Positions 15,104 to 24,112 of a stretch of DNA of 38,500 nucleotides are shown piece after piece (the stretch's first letter is position 1; each line of letters opens with the position of its first letter). The stretch is from an uncultured Eubacterium sp. (GTDB lineage Bacteria > Bacillota_A > Clostridia > Lachnospirales > Lachnospiraceae), in assembly GCA_948468465.1 (NCBI GenBank), contig CAOKJJ010000025.1, positions 1 to 38,500 of the forward strand. Reading direction: 5' to 3'. The translations under genes were made by a program, and so were the position numbers. The notes below the pieces were generated by a model. It was not told the origin of the DNA. It worked only from the letters and a program-made list of their open reading frames with translations, and made no database searches.

Positions 15104-16063
15104 ATGAAAAACTCATCTATCTATTACAGCGTAGGCCCGCTTTTATATTGTCCCGGCGACCGAAAAACGATCGTGCAGTCTGTCATCGGACAAAAATTGG
15201 GCAGCCGTTTTTCTTTAGCGTTATGCCTGGAAGATACGATCAATGATGCACATGTTACCGAAGCAGAGCACTGCCTTGCCGATTCCATACGTGAGATTCA
15301 CCGTGCCATGAACAATATCCCCTTTTACCTCCCGAAAATTTTTATCCGTGTACGCAGCCCGCAGCAGATTTCCGGCATGAATGCCTTGTTAAAAGACAGC
15401 AGACGGCTCATCTGTGGATTTATTATTCCAAAATTCTCACCGGAAAATGCGGATGCCTATATACAGGCTGTGATTGCCGCAAATGAACAGTCAGACCAGC
15501 CGGTTTACCTGATGCCGATTTATGAAAGCGCGTGCCTGATCGATCTTCGCACCCGGTTCGATATTTTATATGAACTGAAAGAAAAGCTCTCTGCTGTCGA
15601 AGAGCTTGTGCTTAATATCCGTGTCGGAGGAAATGATTTGTGCCATCTGTTTTCCTTCCGCCGCCATAAACATGAATCCATCCATAAAATCCGGCCCGTT
15701 TCCGACATTTTTTCTGACATCCTGACTGTGTATGGCACAGATTATATCGTATCCGGCCCGGTATGGGAATATTATAACGGCAGCGGCTGGAAAGAGGGCC
15801 TGGCTGCAGAGATCGCTGATGATAAGCTGTGCGGCATGATCGGCAAAACAGTCATCCACCCAAACCAGATCGACGTTGTCAACCGCTGCTACCGTGTCGC
15901 ACAGGCAGATTATGAAGATGCCTGCAGTATTTTAAACTGGGACGGCACCTGTGTCCGTGACGTATGTGCAAACTTTGCGGGAGAACGTATGAACGAGAAA
16001 AAAACGCATACCAACTGGGCAAGGCAGACGATATGGCTGGCAGAAGCATTTGGAACCTGTTAA
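15104..16063 (+). CDS. CitE-like HpcH/HpaI aldolase family protein
   Basis: A 319-residue TIM-barrel protein of the citrate lyase beta/HpcH family, of the subtype found in tellurite-resistance-type gene clusters. Visible features are LLYCPGDRKT at the start, ALCLEDTIND (acidic metal-side residues), FIRVRSPQQ, the VLNIRVGGNDLCHLF core and GMIGKTVIHPNQI near the end, a typical CitE signature. It is predicted to form or cleave a C-C bond on a sugar- or nucleoside-like precursor. GAGAGGAG precedes the ATG. It converges with the StiP gene and the two coding ends overlap by 4 bp, whereas these genes are usually co-directional. Confidence 0.82.
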   Translation: MKNSSIYYSVGPLLYCPGDRKTIVQSVIGQKLGSRFSLALCLEDTINDAHVTEAEHCLADSIREIHRAMNNIPFYLPKIFIRVRSPQQISGMNALLKDSRRLICGFIIPKFSPENADAYIQAVIAANEQSDQPVYLMPIYESACLIDLRTRFDILYELKEKLSAVEELVLNIRVGGNDLCHLFSFRRHKHESIHKIRPVSDIFSDILTVYGTDYIVSGPVWEYYNGSGWKEGLAAEIADDKLCGMIGKTVIHPNQIDVVNRCYRVAQADYEDACSILNWDGTCVRDVCANFAGERMNEKKTHTNWARQTIWLAEAFGTC

Positions 16064-17133
16064 ATGTCTCCCATCTTTTTGATAATTCCGCAGCACTTAT
16101 AATGCCGCAGGGGATAATCCTCCACCGGAACATGCTTTTCTTGTGCCAGACGATAAATGTGCCGCAGCGCCGGATCATCCTTCCAGCGCACATCTACCAG
16201 AACCTTCCAGGGAACACGCCTTAAAAGAACTCTTGTCGTTTCTCCGATGCCAGGCTTAATAAAATGAATATCCGCGATCTGCAGTGCCTTTGCGATCGCT
16301 TCCGCCTCTTCGGCTCCCGTTTCCCCTGTTTTGCATACATCATTATCCGTATGTTTATCAGGCGCCAGATGATCTGTCTTTGGAAAACGGGATTCAATCT
16401 CATGGATAAACGCATACGACAAGTCCGAAGCTGCCAGCTCTCCATAATAAACAGCGCCATGGAAGTCATCTTCTCTTATGATATCGCTTCTTAAAAAAGT
16501 GCGGCTGATCAAGCCTGATACGGTACAGTTCAGACACGAGCTGGGAATGAGCAGATCTTCATGTGTCCCGCACAAGTCCGTCACATGCGCAGGATCTGCA
16601 AGCACCGCAATTTCCGGTGATACCCCGCTGTATGCGGCTGTTTCTTTTTGCAGTTCCTTTAAAATCGCGCCTTTGCCAATCCACCCATCCACAAACAGCA
16701 GCTGCTGCGGTTCATATCGGTCCAGCAAATACCGCATGGCATTTTTATCGATTCCCCTGCCCCTGATAATCGAAATCGCATAATGCGGCAGCTCCAGCTG
16801 GAAATACTGCTTCAAATACCGTTTTAACAGGATGCCGATCGGAATCCCCGCCCGTGCCAGGGAAACAAGCACTGTCTTTTTCCCTCTGTTTCGCACAATC
16901 TTCTGCGCAAGGCATGCGGTTGCTTCCGCTGTGGGCGCTGCGTACATCTGCAGCGCTTCCTGATATACACGCATATATTGCTTCGTTGGGACATATTCAA
17001 CTGGCAGCATCTCACAATAATGCCTTCCGGACTGTATGAGCATCTCCCGTTCTTTCGTCGGCTGCGGCTCCACCATTCCTGTAATGTCCTTTAACAGCAG
17101 GATAACATCCTCTTCTTTATAAGAACTTCTCAA
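16060..17133 (-). CDS. StiP/PRTase_1 family protein
   Basis: A 357-residue protein of the family often labelled cysteine protease StiP, which contains a phosphoribosyltransferase-like (PRTase_1) fold. Motifs include VSLARAGIPIGILLKRYL, ISIIRGRGID and the PRPP-loop-like LLFVDGWIGKGAI. A PELOTA-like C-terminal segment (IADIHFIKPGIGETTRVLLRRVPWKVLVD, then VPVEDYPLRHYKCCGII) may bind RNA. Genomic studies link this family to a nucleoside-like metabolite pathway in Ter stress clusters. Translation appears to begin at a TTG at 17133, one base after the stop of the upstream gene and preceded by AAGGTGG, so the two are translationally coupled. Confidence 0.82.
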   Translation of the reverse strand: MRSSYKEEDVILLLKDITGMVEPQPTKEREMLIQSGRHYCEMLPVEYVPTKQYMRVYQEALQMYAAPTAEATACLAQKIVRNRGKKTVLVSLARAGIPIGILLKRYLKQYFQLELPHYAISIIRGRGIDKNAMRYLLDRYEPQQLLFVDGWIGKGAILKELQKETAAYSGVSPEIAVLADPAHVTDLCGTHEDLLIPSSCLNCTVSGLISRTFLRSDIIREDDFHGAVYYGELAASDLSYAFIHEIESRFPKTDHLAPDKHTDNDVCKTGETGAEEAEAIAKALQIADIHFIKPGIGETTRVLLRRVPWKVLVDVRWKDDPALRHIYRLAQEKHVPVEDYPLRHYKCCGIIKKMGDI

Positions 17134-17134
17134 A

Positions 17135-18241
17135 TCAACACCACCTTATGACATAGATTTTATCGTTTTTGGACGCTGCAGCCTGTATCAGCGCTTCTAA
17201 GCCGTCCCGTTCCACGACGCATGCATCGGTAATAATCAGCACCAGATCATAGACGCCAATATCATAAATAAACGTCCGCCTGTTTTTATCATATAAGCTG
17301 GGCAGCTCATATCGTACATGCAGCGGATAATCTGCTTCTTCGTATACTTCGATCGGGCTTCTCGTTGTCGCATGAAACAAGACCTCCGCGCCGCCTTCTG
17401 CCATCTTTTGCGCCGCATACAAAGGCGGATACATAAATTCCTCTGTACCAAGTACAAGTATCCTGCCTTTTAGTTCCTCATGCAGCCTATTGTCTATTGC
17501 ATGCCACAAATCCTCACACGCCTTTTCATATGCAGCCGCATCCGTAAGCCTTCTTGCATTTATCCAGCCTTCCACAGCCATTTCTTTTACGGTAATATTG
17601 TTTTTCGGCATCTTATAACTATCATCTATATATAACCCTTTGCGAATATACTTCTGCAACCCTTTTACATAATCCTTCTGCTCTGTCTTCACAAGATAAT
17701 ACAGCCTGATGTTACGGCTTTGATACATTTGCAGCGCTTCCTGATCCATCCCGTTTAAAACAGACGCTGCCGCATACTCGGCCTGGCCTGGATACTCCTG
17801 CTTTAACACCTGGATCAGGTTTTGTATCGTGTGCCCCGTCGTTATTTCATCTTCCGCAAATACAACCTTGTCAATCTTTGGCATGATCTGATCTAAGTCC
17901 TGCTTCACGAGCCGCTGCTGTGTGGCATGACTGTGTTCTTCCGAAAAATACAGATAATCAGCCGCCACATCCTCCCGGGTCGTCTGTATGTAATACGCCC
18001 CTAACCGGACTGCCACCGCCGCGCCAATCGCAGTCGCTGTTTCCGCGAATCCGATCACAAGCGTTTTTTCTCCGTCATACTCCCCCTCCAGGCATTCCGC
18101 CAGCTGCGCAAACATTCCAAGCGCATCGTCCGGCTTAGCCGGTATATGCTTTCCCTGCAGACGATTCATCACCAAATAGCTTCTCTTTTTGTTATGATCC
18201 CTTTTTGCAATCCGGATCAGATCTGTATTTTGATCTATCAT
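17135..18241 (-). CDS. PRTase_2-TRSP domain phosphoribosyltransferase
   Basis: A 368-residue two-domain protein. The N-terminal phosphoribosyltransferase domain (about 1-230) has the PRPP-binding loop VVFAEDEITTGHTIQNLI and an upstream LVIGFAETATAIGAAVA motif. The C-terminal TRSP domain (about 250-368) includes GTEEFMYPPLYAAQKM and HATTRSPI. The family belongs to the predicted nucleoside-like biosynthetic module of tellurite and stress clusters, where it probably transfers a phosphoribosyl group. It is first in the leftward operon, ahead of StiP. No TerC/TerD, TelA, HAD or ATP-grasp partner is in the window. Confidence 0.83.
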   Translation of the reverse strand: MIDQNTDLIRIAKRDHNKKRSYLVMNRLQGKHIPAKPDDALGMFAQLAECLEGEYDGEKTLVIGFAETATAIGAAVAVRLGAYYIQTTREDVAADYLYFSEEHSHATQQRLVKQDLDQIMPKIDKVVFAEDEITTGHTIQNLIQVLKQEYPGQAEYAAASVLNGMDQEALQMYQSRNIRLYYLVKTEQKDYVKGLQKYIRKGLYIDDSYKMPKNNITVKEMAVEGWINARRLTDAAAYEKACEDLWHAIDNRLHEELKGRILVLGTEEFMYPPLYAAQKMAEGGAEVLFHATTRSPIEVYEEADYPLHVRYELPSLYDKNRRTFIYDIGVYDLVLIITDACVVERDGLEALIQAAASKNDKIYVIRWC

Positions 18242-18287
18242 TTTTTACTCCACTTCTTATAAGATTTTTAAACATATAAAAAAACAT

Positions 18288-18316
18288 TTGACACAATCCC
18301 CCGCTTGCTCTAACAT
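18288..18316 (+). promoter_or_regulatory. Promoter of the aminotransferase gene
   Basis: TTGACA (18288-18293) and TAACAT (18311-18316) are spaced by 17 bp, 35 bp before the chosen start codon at 18351. This also argues against the longer open frame that begins inside the promoter. Confidence 0.75.
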
Positions 18317-18350
18317 AAAGAATAAAAAAGGTACAAAGGAGCATGCTGAT

Positions 18351-19541
18351 ATGTTAAATTTAAATGAAAGAATGGTTACACTTGGCACACAACGCTCAGT
18401 CATCCGTGAACTGTTTGAATATGGAAAAATGAAGGCTGCCGAAATCGGAGCTGAAAACGTATTTGATTTCTCAATCGGGAATCCAAGCGTCCCTGCTCCG
18501 GCAAGCGTGAATCAGACAGCGGTAAAAATCATCTCCGAAATGGATCCGGTGCTACTCCATGGATATACAAGTGCGCAGGGAGACGCCGGCGTTCGCACGA
18601 TGCTTGCGGATTCTGTCAATCAACGCTTCCATACACATTACACCGCAGATAATTTTTATATGTCTACCGGAGCCGCTGCTGCCCTGTGCTGCTGTTTCCA
18701 TGGACTTTGCAATCCTGGAGACGAAGTTATTATTTTTGCTCCATATTTTCCGGAATATACCGTATTTGTGGAAGGCGCAGGCGCAAAACCAGTCATTGTC
18801 GCGGCGGATACCGAAGCTTTTCAGATTGACTTTACAGCGCTGAAAGAGGCGTTGTCTCCGCATACCAAAGCAGTGATTGTGAACTCGCCGAACAATCCTT
18901 CCGGGGCTGTTTATGCAGAGGAAACCATACAGAAGCTGGCTGCGCTTTTAAAAGAAAAGTCAAACGAATATGGACATACGATCTTTTTAGTCTCCGATGA
19001 GCCTTACCGCGAGATCGTATTTTCCGGTACAAAGGTACCGTTTCTGCCAGATTATTATGACAATACGATCATCAGCTATTCCTGGTCAAAATCATTGTCC
19101 CTGCCAGGGGAACGTATGGGCTATGTGCTCGTGCCTTCTTCGGCAGACAGCTTTGAACAGGTGTATGCGGCGATTGCCGGAGCCGGGCGCTCTCTGGGCT
19201 ACGTCAATGCGCCAAGCCTGTTCCAGAGAGTATGCGCGGCCTGTGCAAATGAGACAGCTGATATTTCCGTCTATGAGACAAATAAAAACCTGTTGGTAAA
19301 TAGCCTGCGGGAAATGGGCTATCATGTTGTAGAACCAGGCGGTACCTTTTATATGTTCCCTCGCGCATTAGAGGCAGATGATGCCGCTTTTGCAGAGCGT
19401 GCCAAAGCGCATAATCTTTTGATTGTGCCGGGATGCGGATTTGGCTGTCCGGGCCATGTGCGGATTTCCTACTGCGTGCCGACGGAACGCATTGAAAAAT
19501 CTCTGCCTGCATTCGAGGCATTGGCAAAAGAATATATTTAA
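18351..19541 (+). CDS. Class I/II PLP-dependent aminotransferase
   Basis: A 396-residue fold-type I aminotransferase, probably acting on aspartate, alanine or a related amino acid. The PLP lysine is K247 in SYSWSKSLSLPGERMGY. The cofactor aspartate is D216 in LVSDEPYR, N182 lies in NSPNNPSG and the substrate carboxylate arginine is R371 in HVRISYC. The start at 18351 has AAAGGAG upstream; the promoter at 18288-18316 excludes the longer frame. It is a single-gene unit. Its original terminator at 19700-19738 is now separated from it by a MITE-like insertion. The specific substrate is uncertain. Confidence 0.88.
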   Translation: MLNLNERMVTLGTQRSVIRELFEYGKMKAAEIGAENVFDFSIGNPSVPAPASVNQTAVKIISEMDPVLLHGYTSAQGDAGVRTMLADSVNQRFHTHYTADNFYMSTGAAAALCCCFHGLCNPGDEVIIFAPYFPEYTVFVEGAGAKPVIVAADTEAFQIDFTALKEALSPHTKAVIVNSPNNPSGAVYAEETIQKLAALLKEKSNEYGHTIFLVSDEPYREIVFSGTKVPFLPDYYDNTIISYSWSKSLSLPGERMGYVLVPSSADSFEQVYAAIAGAGRSLGYVNAPSLFQRVCAACANETADISVYETNKNLLVNSLREMGYHVVEPGGTFYMFPRALEADDAAFAERAKAHNLLIVPGCGFGCPGHVRISYCVPTERIEKSLPAFEALAKEYI

Positions 19542-19563
19542 TACAGTTCCTTACAGAAAAAAG

Positions 19564-19698
19564 GTAACAGTTCAGGTAGGTCTGCGCATTTTCTGCGCAG
19601 ACCGTATGAAAATGTAGTGGCTGCAGGCATCCGGCCCATCGCGAAGCGATTTTCAATGGCCGGATGCGTAACAGTTCAAGGGTTATCTGAACTGTTAC
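19564..19698. mobile_element. MITE-like structured element, copy B
   Basis: A 135-bp copy of the element at 4576-4710 in reverse orientation, with about four substitutions, mostly in loops. Termini are GTAACAGTTCAG/CTGAACTGTTAC. It is flanked by AAAAAAG on the left (19557-19563) and A7-G on the right (19699-19706). It lies between the aminotransferase stop and its terminator, as expected for an insertion into an A-tract. There is no coding capacity. Confidence 0.82.
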
Positions 19699-19699
19699 A

Positions 19700-19738
19700 A
19701 AAAAAGTGCCGTGGGTTGCTCTCCTACGACACTTTTTT
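19700..19738. terminator. Bidirectional terminator (aminotransferase / pta)
   Basis: AAAAAAGTG-C-CGT pairs with ACG-A-CACTTTTTT around a short loop. It lies between the convergent aminotransferase and pta genes, with A- and T-tracts on both sides. Confidence 0.85.
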
Positions 19739-19749
19739 ATCGTCAGTCT

Positions 19750-20736
19750 TTAGTCTGCAAGCGCAGCTGTAATAATCGCCATCGAATATACTTCCGATGC
19801 GTTACAGCCTCTGGACAGATCGTTAATCGGTGCGTTTAATCCTAATAAAATCGGTCCGTAAGCTTCAAAATGCCCCAGACGCTGCGCAATTTTATACCCG
19901 ATATTTCCTGCGTTAATATCCGGGAATATAAATGTATTTGCATGTCCTGCCACTTCTGAATCCGGACACTTTGTACGTGCCACGCGTACAGATACCGCGG
20001 CATCGAACTGCAGCTCGCCTTCGATTGGAAGATCCGGATATTTTGCCTTTGCCTTTTGCGCCGCATTGCGCATCTTATCCACATCCTCACCTTCTCCGGA
20101 ACCAAAGGTTGAATAGCTTAAAAATGCCACCTGCGGATCTATGCCGAAAATCTTCGCGCATTCTGCTGTCTCTCCTGCGATTTCCACAAGCTGATCCTCG
20201 GTCGGTTTGATATTAATGGCACAGTCACCCATTGCCAGCACTTCATTATCACCAGTCGCGGAAGGACGTACGAGAATAAAGCAGGAAGATACAATGCTGT
20301 TGCCTGGCTTTGTTTTAATCAGCTGCAAAGCCGGACGCACCGTATCTGCTGTGGAATACGTAGCTCCTCCTAACAGTGCGTCTGCCAGCCCCATTTTTAC
20401 TAACATGGCGCCAAAATAATTCGACTGCGCCAAAGTTTTTCTTGCCTGATCCGGTGTTACCCCTTTTGACTTACGCAGTTCACAGAACATGTCCACCATA
20501 GCATCCATATCCTCATATTTTTGCGGGTCAATGATCTCCGCGCCACGGATATTATAACCGCAATCTTCTGCTGCCGCAATAATTTCATCTTCATTCCCGA
20601 CTAAAATGGGATGCAGGAAATAGCTTGCCAGCAGTCTGGACGATGCCTCTAAAATACGCGGATCCTTTCCTTCTGTAAAAACGATTTTTTTCGGACTTTT
20701 TTTCAAAATATTTATCATCTGCCCAAAACCAAACAT
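19750..20736 (-). CDS. pta: Phosphate acetyltransferase
   Basis: A 328-residue enzyme converting acetyl-CoA and phosphate into acetyl phosphate, the first step of acetate fermentation. Family motifs include KKIVFTEGKDPRILEASSRLLA at the start, GGATYSTADTVRPALQLI, FLSYSTFGSGEGEDVDKMRNA and NTFIFPDINAGNIGYKIAQRLG near the end. The length is normal for the short Pta class. The start at 20736 has AGGAGGAG with good spacing; the frame stays open 30 codons upstream but crosses the promoter. Acetate kinase is not adjacent, so pta here is a single gene. Confidence 0.95.
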   Translation of the reverse strand: MFGFGQMINILKKSPKKIVFTEGKDPRILEASSRLLASYFLHPILVGNEDEIIAAAEDCGYNIRGAEIIDPQKYEDMDAMVDMFCELRKSKGVTPDQARKTLAQSNYFGAMLVKMGLADALLGGATYSTADTVRPALQLIKTKPGNSIVSSCFILVRPSATGDNEVLAMGDCAINIKPTEDQLVEIAGETAECAKIFGIDPQVAFLSYSTFGSGEGEDVDKMRNAAQKAKAKYPDLPIEGELQFDAAVSVRVARTKCPDSEVAGHANTFIFPDINAGNIGYKIAQRLGHFEAYGPILLGLNAPINDLSRGCNASEVYSMAIITAALAD

Positions 20737-20797
20737 AAAATTCTCCTCCTGATTTCTTAATTTATCTTCGATACGAATTACATATTCTTCCATATCT

Positions 20798-20826
20798 ATT
20801 AAAACACTATCTAAAAGAGAAATCAA
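20798..20826 (-). promoter_or_regulatory. Promoter of pta
   Basis: On the minus strand, TTGATT (20821-20826) and TTTAAT (20798-20803) are spaced by 17 bp, about 60 bp before the pta start codon. Confidence 0.55.
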
Positions 20827-20836
20827 TCCTTAATTT

Positions 20837-22708
20837 TTAATGTTTTTGATTCAAAACAAGGTTGCCGTCCGCATCTGCGGCGTTCAGTGCAACAGTACCG
20901 GCCTCATCCAAAGCGCAGGCTTTCCATATGCGTTTCCTCTCCTTCTTAAGTCCCAGGTTCTGCCCTGTAACCTGCCATGGATCTTCCACCTGGAAGAGCA
21001 CTGATGTCTTTCCAATCGGCAGGCGGCTCTGTGTGCTTGGAAGAAAATCATAAGTAATATCCCCGTCATTTGCCTGATCCTCTGCCAACAGGTCATTTGC
21101 CTGCTTTTGGCATTTTTGCGTCCGGACCGTTACCTGCACAGACTGTTTGGCTGGAATCGTAACGGTTGTCCTCGCATAAATGACCCGTGTCTCGGCAAAC
21201 AGCCGTTCAAAGATTTCGGTTAATTCCAGGCTTTGGTATCGCTGCATTAACGTATCATAAAACAAATCTTCTTCACTCATCATTGTCAGTACACGAAATG
21301 CCGCGTCTTCATTCATATATACCGGAAGCTCTGCTGCATATATCCCCTGTTCATAATCTTCACTCATCTTTCTGGCCGCATCGAAGCTGCACAAACGCAG
21401 TGCATCTGTATAAGACATTTCCTGGCTGCTCATATCATACTGCAGGCCTTCGATTTCTTCTTCACAGTCCAGATTCGTATAATAACCGATCTGCGGCCTG
21501 ACAGACTGGTCTCCTGTCACGATCAGCATCCGTTTTTTTTGCTCTCCTGAAGCAAAAAAGCAATAGGTAGTGCTGCCATCTTCTTTTGTAAAAGAATGGT
21601 CGAAGCCATACGTAAGCACATCCGCTCCCGCATCTTCCATTGTGACGCCAACTACGCCCTGCTGCGTTCCATCCACAGACTCTTTTTGCATGCTGATATC
21701 CGGAAACGTATAAACATGGACATTTTTATTCCAATCAGCCTCCTTTGCAAGCGCCTGTTCCTGATAATCTGACTGCTCATCAAAAATCTCCAGGTATGTC
21801 TCCAACGTTGTCTGTTGTTCGATAAAGGTCTGCTCTTCCCTAAATTCCTGTTCCTTTAGAGCTGTCTCTTCTTCCAGATCCGCGTTTCGGTATGCATAGA
21901 TGCTTTCACCTATGCTATAGGTTATTGGCGTACTGTCTTCTCCCGTTACCTGCAATACTTCTTCCTCCAACGCATAAGCTCCATTCAATGTACCCGCAAA
22001 TGGATACACGATCTGCAGCGTCTTATCATGTTTCGACGTATTTTTAATTTTATATACATCCCTGACCTTCAGCAAAGAGCTGCTGCCGTCTTCTTCTTTT
22101 TGCGTGCCTGCCACTCCCTGCAGTGAACGGCTTACTTTCAGCTTTTGCGTATCTCCTGTAGCCGTCAGCGGAAATACAGGCCCTTCATATGTATCGTATC
22201 GAACCGGGCGCATTTCCTCTTGCCCTGCAAATACACTTTCCTGTTCAGAACCACTCCCATCTTCCTGCGCATCTTCGTTTATAGCCATATCTGCACCGCT
22301 GTCATAGGAACTCCCATCTTGATCCGTACTTTTTTGGCCATCGCTTTTTTGATCTGCAGCAATATCAAAACTGCCGCTGCTGTTTAAGCTGCCCGATGTA
22401 TCTTTTTGTATATAATTATTCATAATATATCCAGCGCTGCCTAAAACAATACATAAACATGCCGCTACCGGCAGATATTTTAAATATCCGCCCAGTTTTT
22501 CCATCGCCCATTTCCTGTATGGCACTCTGCTGCCCGTATCTGTCCTAACATCTGTGTCTTCCTTTTGGACTTTGTCTGCATCCGGATGGCAGGCCTCCTG
22601 TCCATTCGCTTCTTCTAACTGTATATGCTCCTTTGACGCCTCCAGAACCATTTCATCCGGAATCTGTCCGATTGCCTGAAACAGCCGTTCCCCTGCATTT
22701 TCTGTCAT
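20837..22708 (-). CDS. Probable anti-sigma factor with extracytoplasmic domain
   Basis: A 623-residue single-pass membrane protein. The cytoplasmic part (1-77) begins with GERLFQAIGQIPDEMVLEA, a pattern seen at the start of Lachnospiraceae anti-sigma proteins. One transmembrane helix follows at about 78-99, then a low-complexity Ser/Asp/Gly-rich linker (about 101-160) and a large outer domain (about 165-615). I cannot assign the outer domain; it contains repeated beta-like patterns and a glutamate-rich helical stretch around 285-330. The ATG overlaps the sigma factor stop (4 bp), so the two are translationally coupled. The role is to hold the sigma factor inactive until an envelope signal arrives, inferred from position. 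Confidence 0.72.
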   Translation of the reverse strand: MTENAGERLFQAIGQIPDEMVLEASKEHIQLEEANGQEACHPDADKVQKEDTDVRTDTGSRVPYRKWAMEKLGGYLKYLPVAACLCIVLGSAGYIMNNYIQKDTSGSLNSSGSFDIAADQKSDGQKSTDQDGSSYDSGADMAINEDAQEDGSGSEQESVFAGQEEMRPVRYDTYEGPVFPLTATGDTQKLKVSRSLQGVAGTQKEEDGSSSLLKVRDVYKIKNTSKHDKTLQIVYPFAGTLNGAYALEEEVLQVTGEDSTPITYSIGESIYAYRNADLEEETALKEQEFREEQTFIEQQTTLETYLEIFDEQSDYQEQALAKEADWNKNVHVYTFPDISMQKESVDGTQQGVVGVTMEDAGADVLTYGFDHSFTKEDGSTTYCFFASGEQKKRMLIVTGDQSVRPQIGYYTNLDCEEEIEGLQYDMSSQEMSYTDALRLCSFDAARKMSEDYEQGIYAAELPVYMNEDAAFRVLTMMSEEDLFYDTLMQRYQSLELTEIFERLFAETRVIYARTTVTIPAKQSVQVTVRTQKCQKQANDLLAEDQANDGDITYDFLPSTQSRLPIGKTSVLFQVEDPWQVTGQNLGLKKERKRIWKACALDEAGTVALNAADADGNLVLNQKH

Positions 22709-23265
22709 ATGATGATCCCTTCCTTTTCCAAAAAAGCTTTTAATTTATTTCTGCTGCGCATGAGCGATGACTTTATTTTGCTTTCCGTCATTTCAAAACG
22801 CTCTGCGATCTGCTGGATACTGTCCGCATACCAGTACCTTCTTACAAAAATAATTCTGGCATCTTTGGAAAGTCCCGCCAGAAACTGGCTGATCGCATCC
22901 GTAATGACAATCGTGTCTGTACGGGTTTCCTCCGAACTAAAATCCGAAATGCATTCTTCCAGTTCCTCATAAATCAAATCCATCCCCGCTCCTCCCCGTT
23001 TAGACGCCCTGCTTTTACGATAACGGTCCAACGATAAATTTCTTGTAATTTTTCCTAAAAATGCCTGAAAAAATTCCGGCCGCTTTGGAGGGATCACGGT
23101 CCATGACTTAAACCATGTATCATTGACGCATTCTTTGGAATCCTCTTCATTTTTTAAAATATTATGCGCGATATAATAGCAAAAAGTACCGTATTTCAAA
23201 TTGGTCTGCCTGAGTGCTTCTTCATTTCTCTGCCAATATAATTCAATAATCTTTTCATCCTCCAT
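22705..23265 (-). CDS. ECF-type RNA polymerase sigma factor
   Basis: A 186-residue sigma-70 family factor. Region 2 (about 8-80) contains NDTWFKSWTVIPPKRPEFFQAFLGKITRNLSLDRYRK. Region 4 (about 125-180) contains FLAGLSKDARIIFVRRYWYADSIQQIAERFEMTESKIKSSLMRSRNKLKAFL. It would direct transcription of envelope-related genes and is paired with the membrane protein encoded immediately downstream. A TGTAAC sequence at 23354-23359 on the minus strand could be the -35 of an autoregulated ECF promoter, but the match is weak. Confidence 0.9.
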   Translation of the reverse strand: MEDEKIIELYWQRNEEALRQTNLKYGTFCYYIAHNILKNEEDSKECVNDTWFKSWTVIPPKRPEFFQAFLGKITRNLSLDRYRKSRASKRGGAGMDLIYEELEECISDFSSEETRTDTIVITDAISQFLAGLSKDARIIFVRRYWYADSIQQIAERFEMTESKIKSSLMRSRNKLKAFLEKEGIII

Positions 23266-23369
23266 AGGTATCTCCCTTATGTTTCTGCGGCTGTCCTTTT
23301 GGACTGCCCTTTTCTATATAAACGCAATATCTGACTGTCAGGTCGCACAAACTGTTACATCATGGCAAT

Positions 23370-23432
23370 AAAAAAAGCTTTGATCTGTGTGTCAAATTTC
23401 ATCCTTCTGCCGTACAAATCAAAGCTCTTTTC
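23370..23432 (-). terminator. Terminator after cheC
   Basis: AGCTTTGAT (23376-23384) pairs with ATCAAAGCT (23418-23426) across a 33-nt loop. A T7 tract follows on the minus strand. It lies 8 bp past the cheC stop. Confidence 0.7.
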
Positions 23433-23439
23433 ATATTTT

Positions 23440-24078
23440 TCAAACACAACCCAGTGCTTTCATAAGCATTTCCACCGTATCATCATCCGGAAGCATAACC
23501 ACCCGTCCCGCGTCATCCGTCTTGCCTCCCTCTTCCAGCAGCTGGAATTTTGTTTCCACCCATATTGCCTGATCTGCCTTTACCTCTTTTTCAGGCAGCT
23601 TTGTTCCCAGTTTGATCCGTTCGTTTTTAATCATAAACATGTACGGAGACAAATAGATCCGCATATTCGTATAATTGCCAACTGCTTTCATATATGCTGC
23701 TGACAGCATATTTGCAAATTCCGTTACTGCAGAAAACGCGATTTCATTTGTATACAGCTGTTCCTCTTCACACTGCATCCCTGTCATCTTTTCTACGACA
23801 CCATATACAAAGGAGCATTTTAATATAAACAGCACCGACCCGCACAGCGGCGGCGCAAACCGCATCCAGATTCCCACATCATCCTCTCCGATATGTGAAA
23901 GCAGCGTCTGATCGGACATTCCCGCTACCGGAATTACATTCGGTGATGCCAGTTCTATCCGTACGCCAAGAATCCTGCCCATCGTAATGCTCGCCATGCC
24001 TACCCCTACGTTTCCAAGCTCATACAGAACATCCTGCACATCCGTATCCAGTTTTCCATCCTGGCTAAACAGCTTCAT
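23440..24078 (-). CDS. CheC-family CheY-P phosphatase
   Basis: A 212-residue protein of the CheC/FliY/CheX phosphatase family, which removes phosphate from CheY-type regulators. Both active-site motifs of the D/S-x3-E-x2-N type are present: D16-E20-N23 in DVLYELGN and S116-E120-N123 in SAVTEFAN. It should therefore be active. The start at 24078 has GGGGGAG upstream; the longer frame would overlap the response regulator gene. It is last in an operon with a CheY-like protein, its likely substrate, and a c-di-GMP protein. No flagellar gene is nearby, so it may serve surface or regulatory behaviour and not classical chemotaxis. Confidence 0.85.
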   Translation of the reverse strand: MKLFSQDGKLDTDVQDVLYELGNVGVGMASITMGRILGVRIELASPNVIPVAGMSDQTLLSHIGEDDVGIWMRFAPPLCGSVLFILKCSFVYGVVEKMTGMQCEEEQLYTNEIAFSAVTEFANMLSAAYMKAVGNYTNMRIYLSPYMFMIKNERIKLGTKLPEKEVKADQAIWVETKFQLLEEGGKTDDAGRVVMLPDDDTVEMLMKALGCV

Positions 24079-24112
24079 AATGACTCCCCCACTCCTGTAA
24101 CCTGACCTGTAT

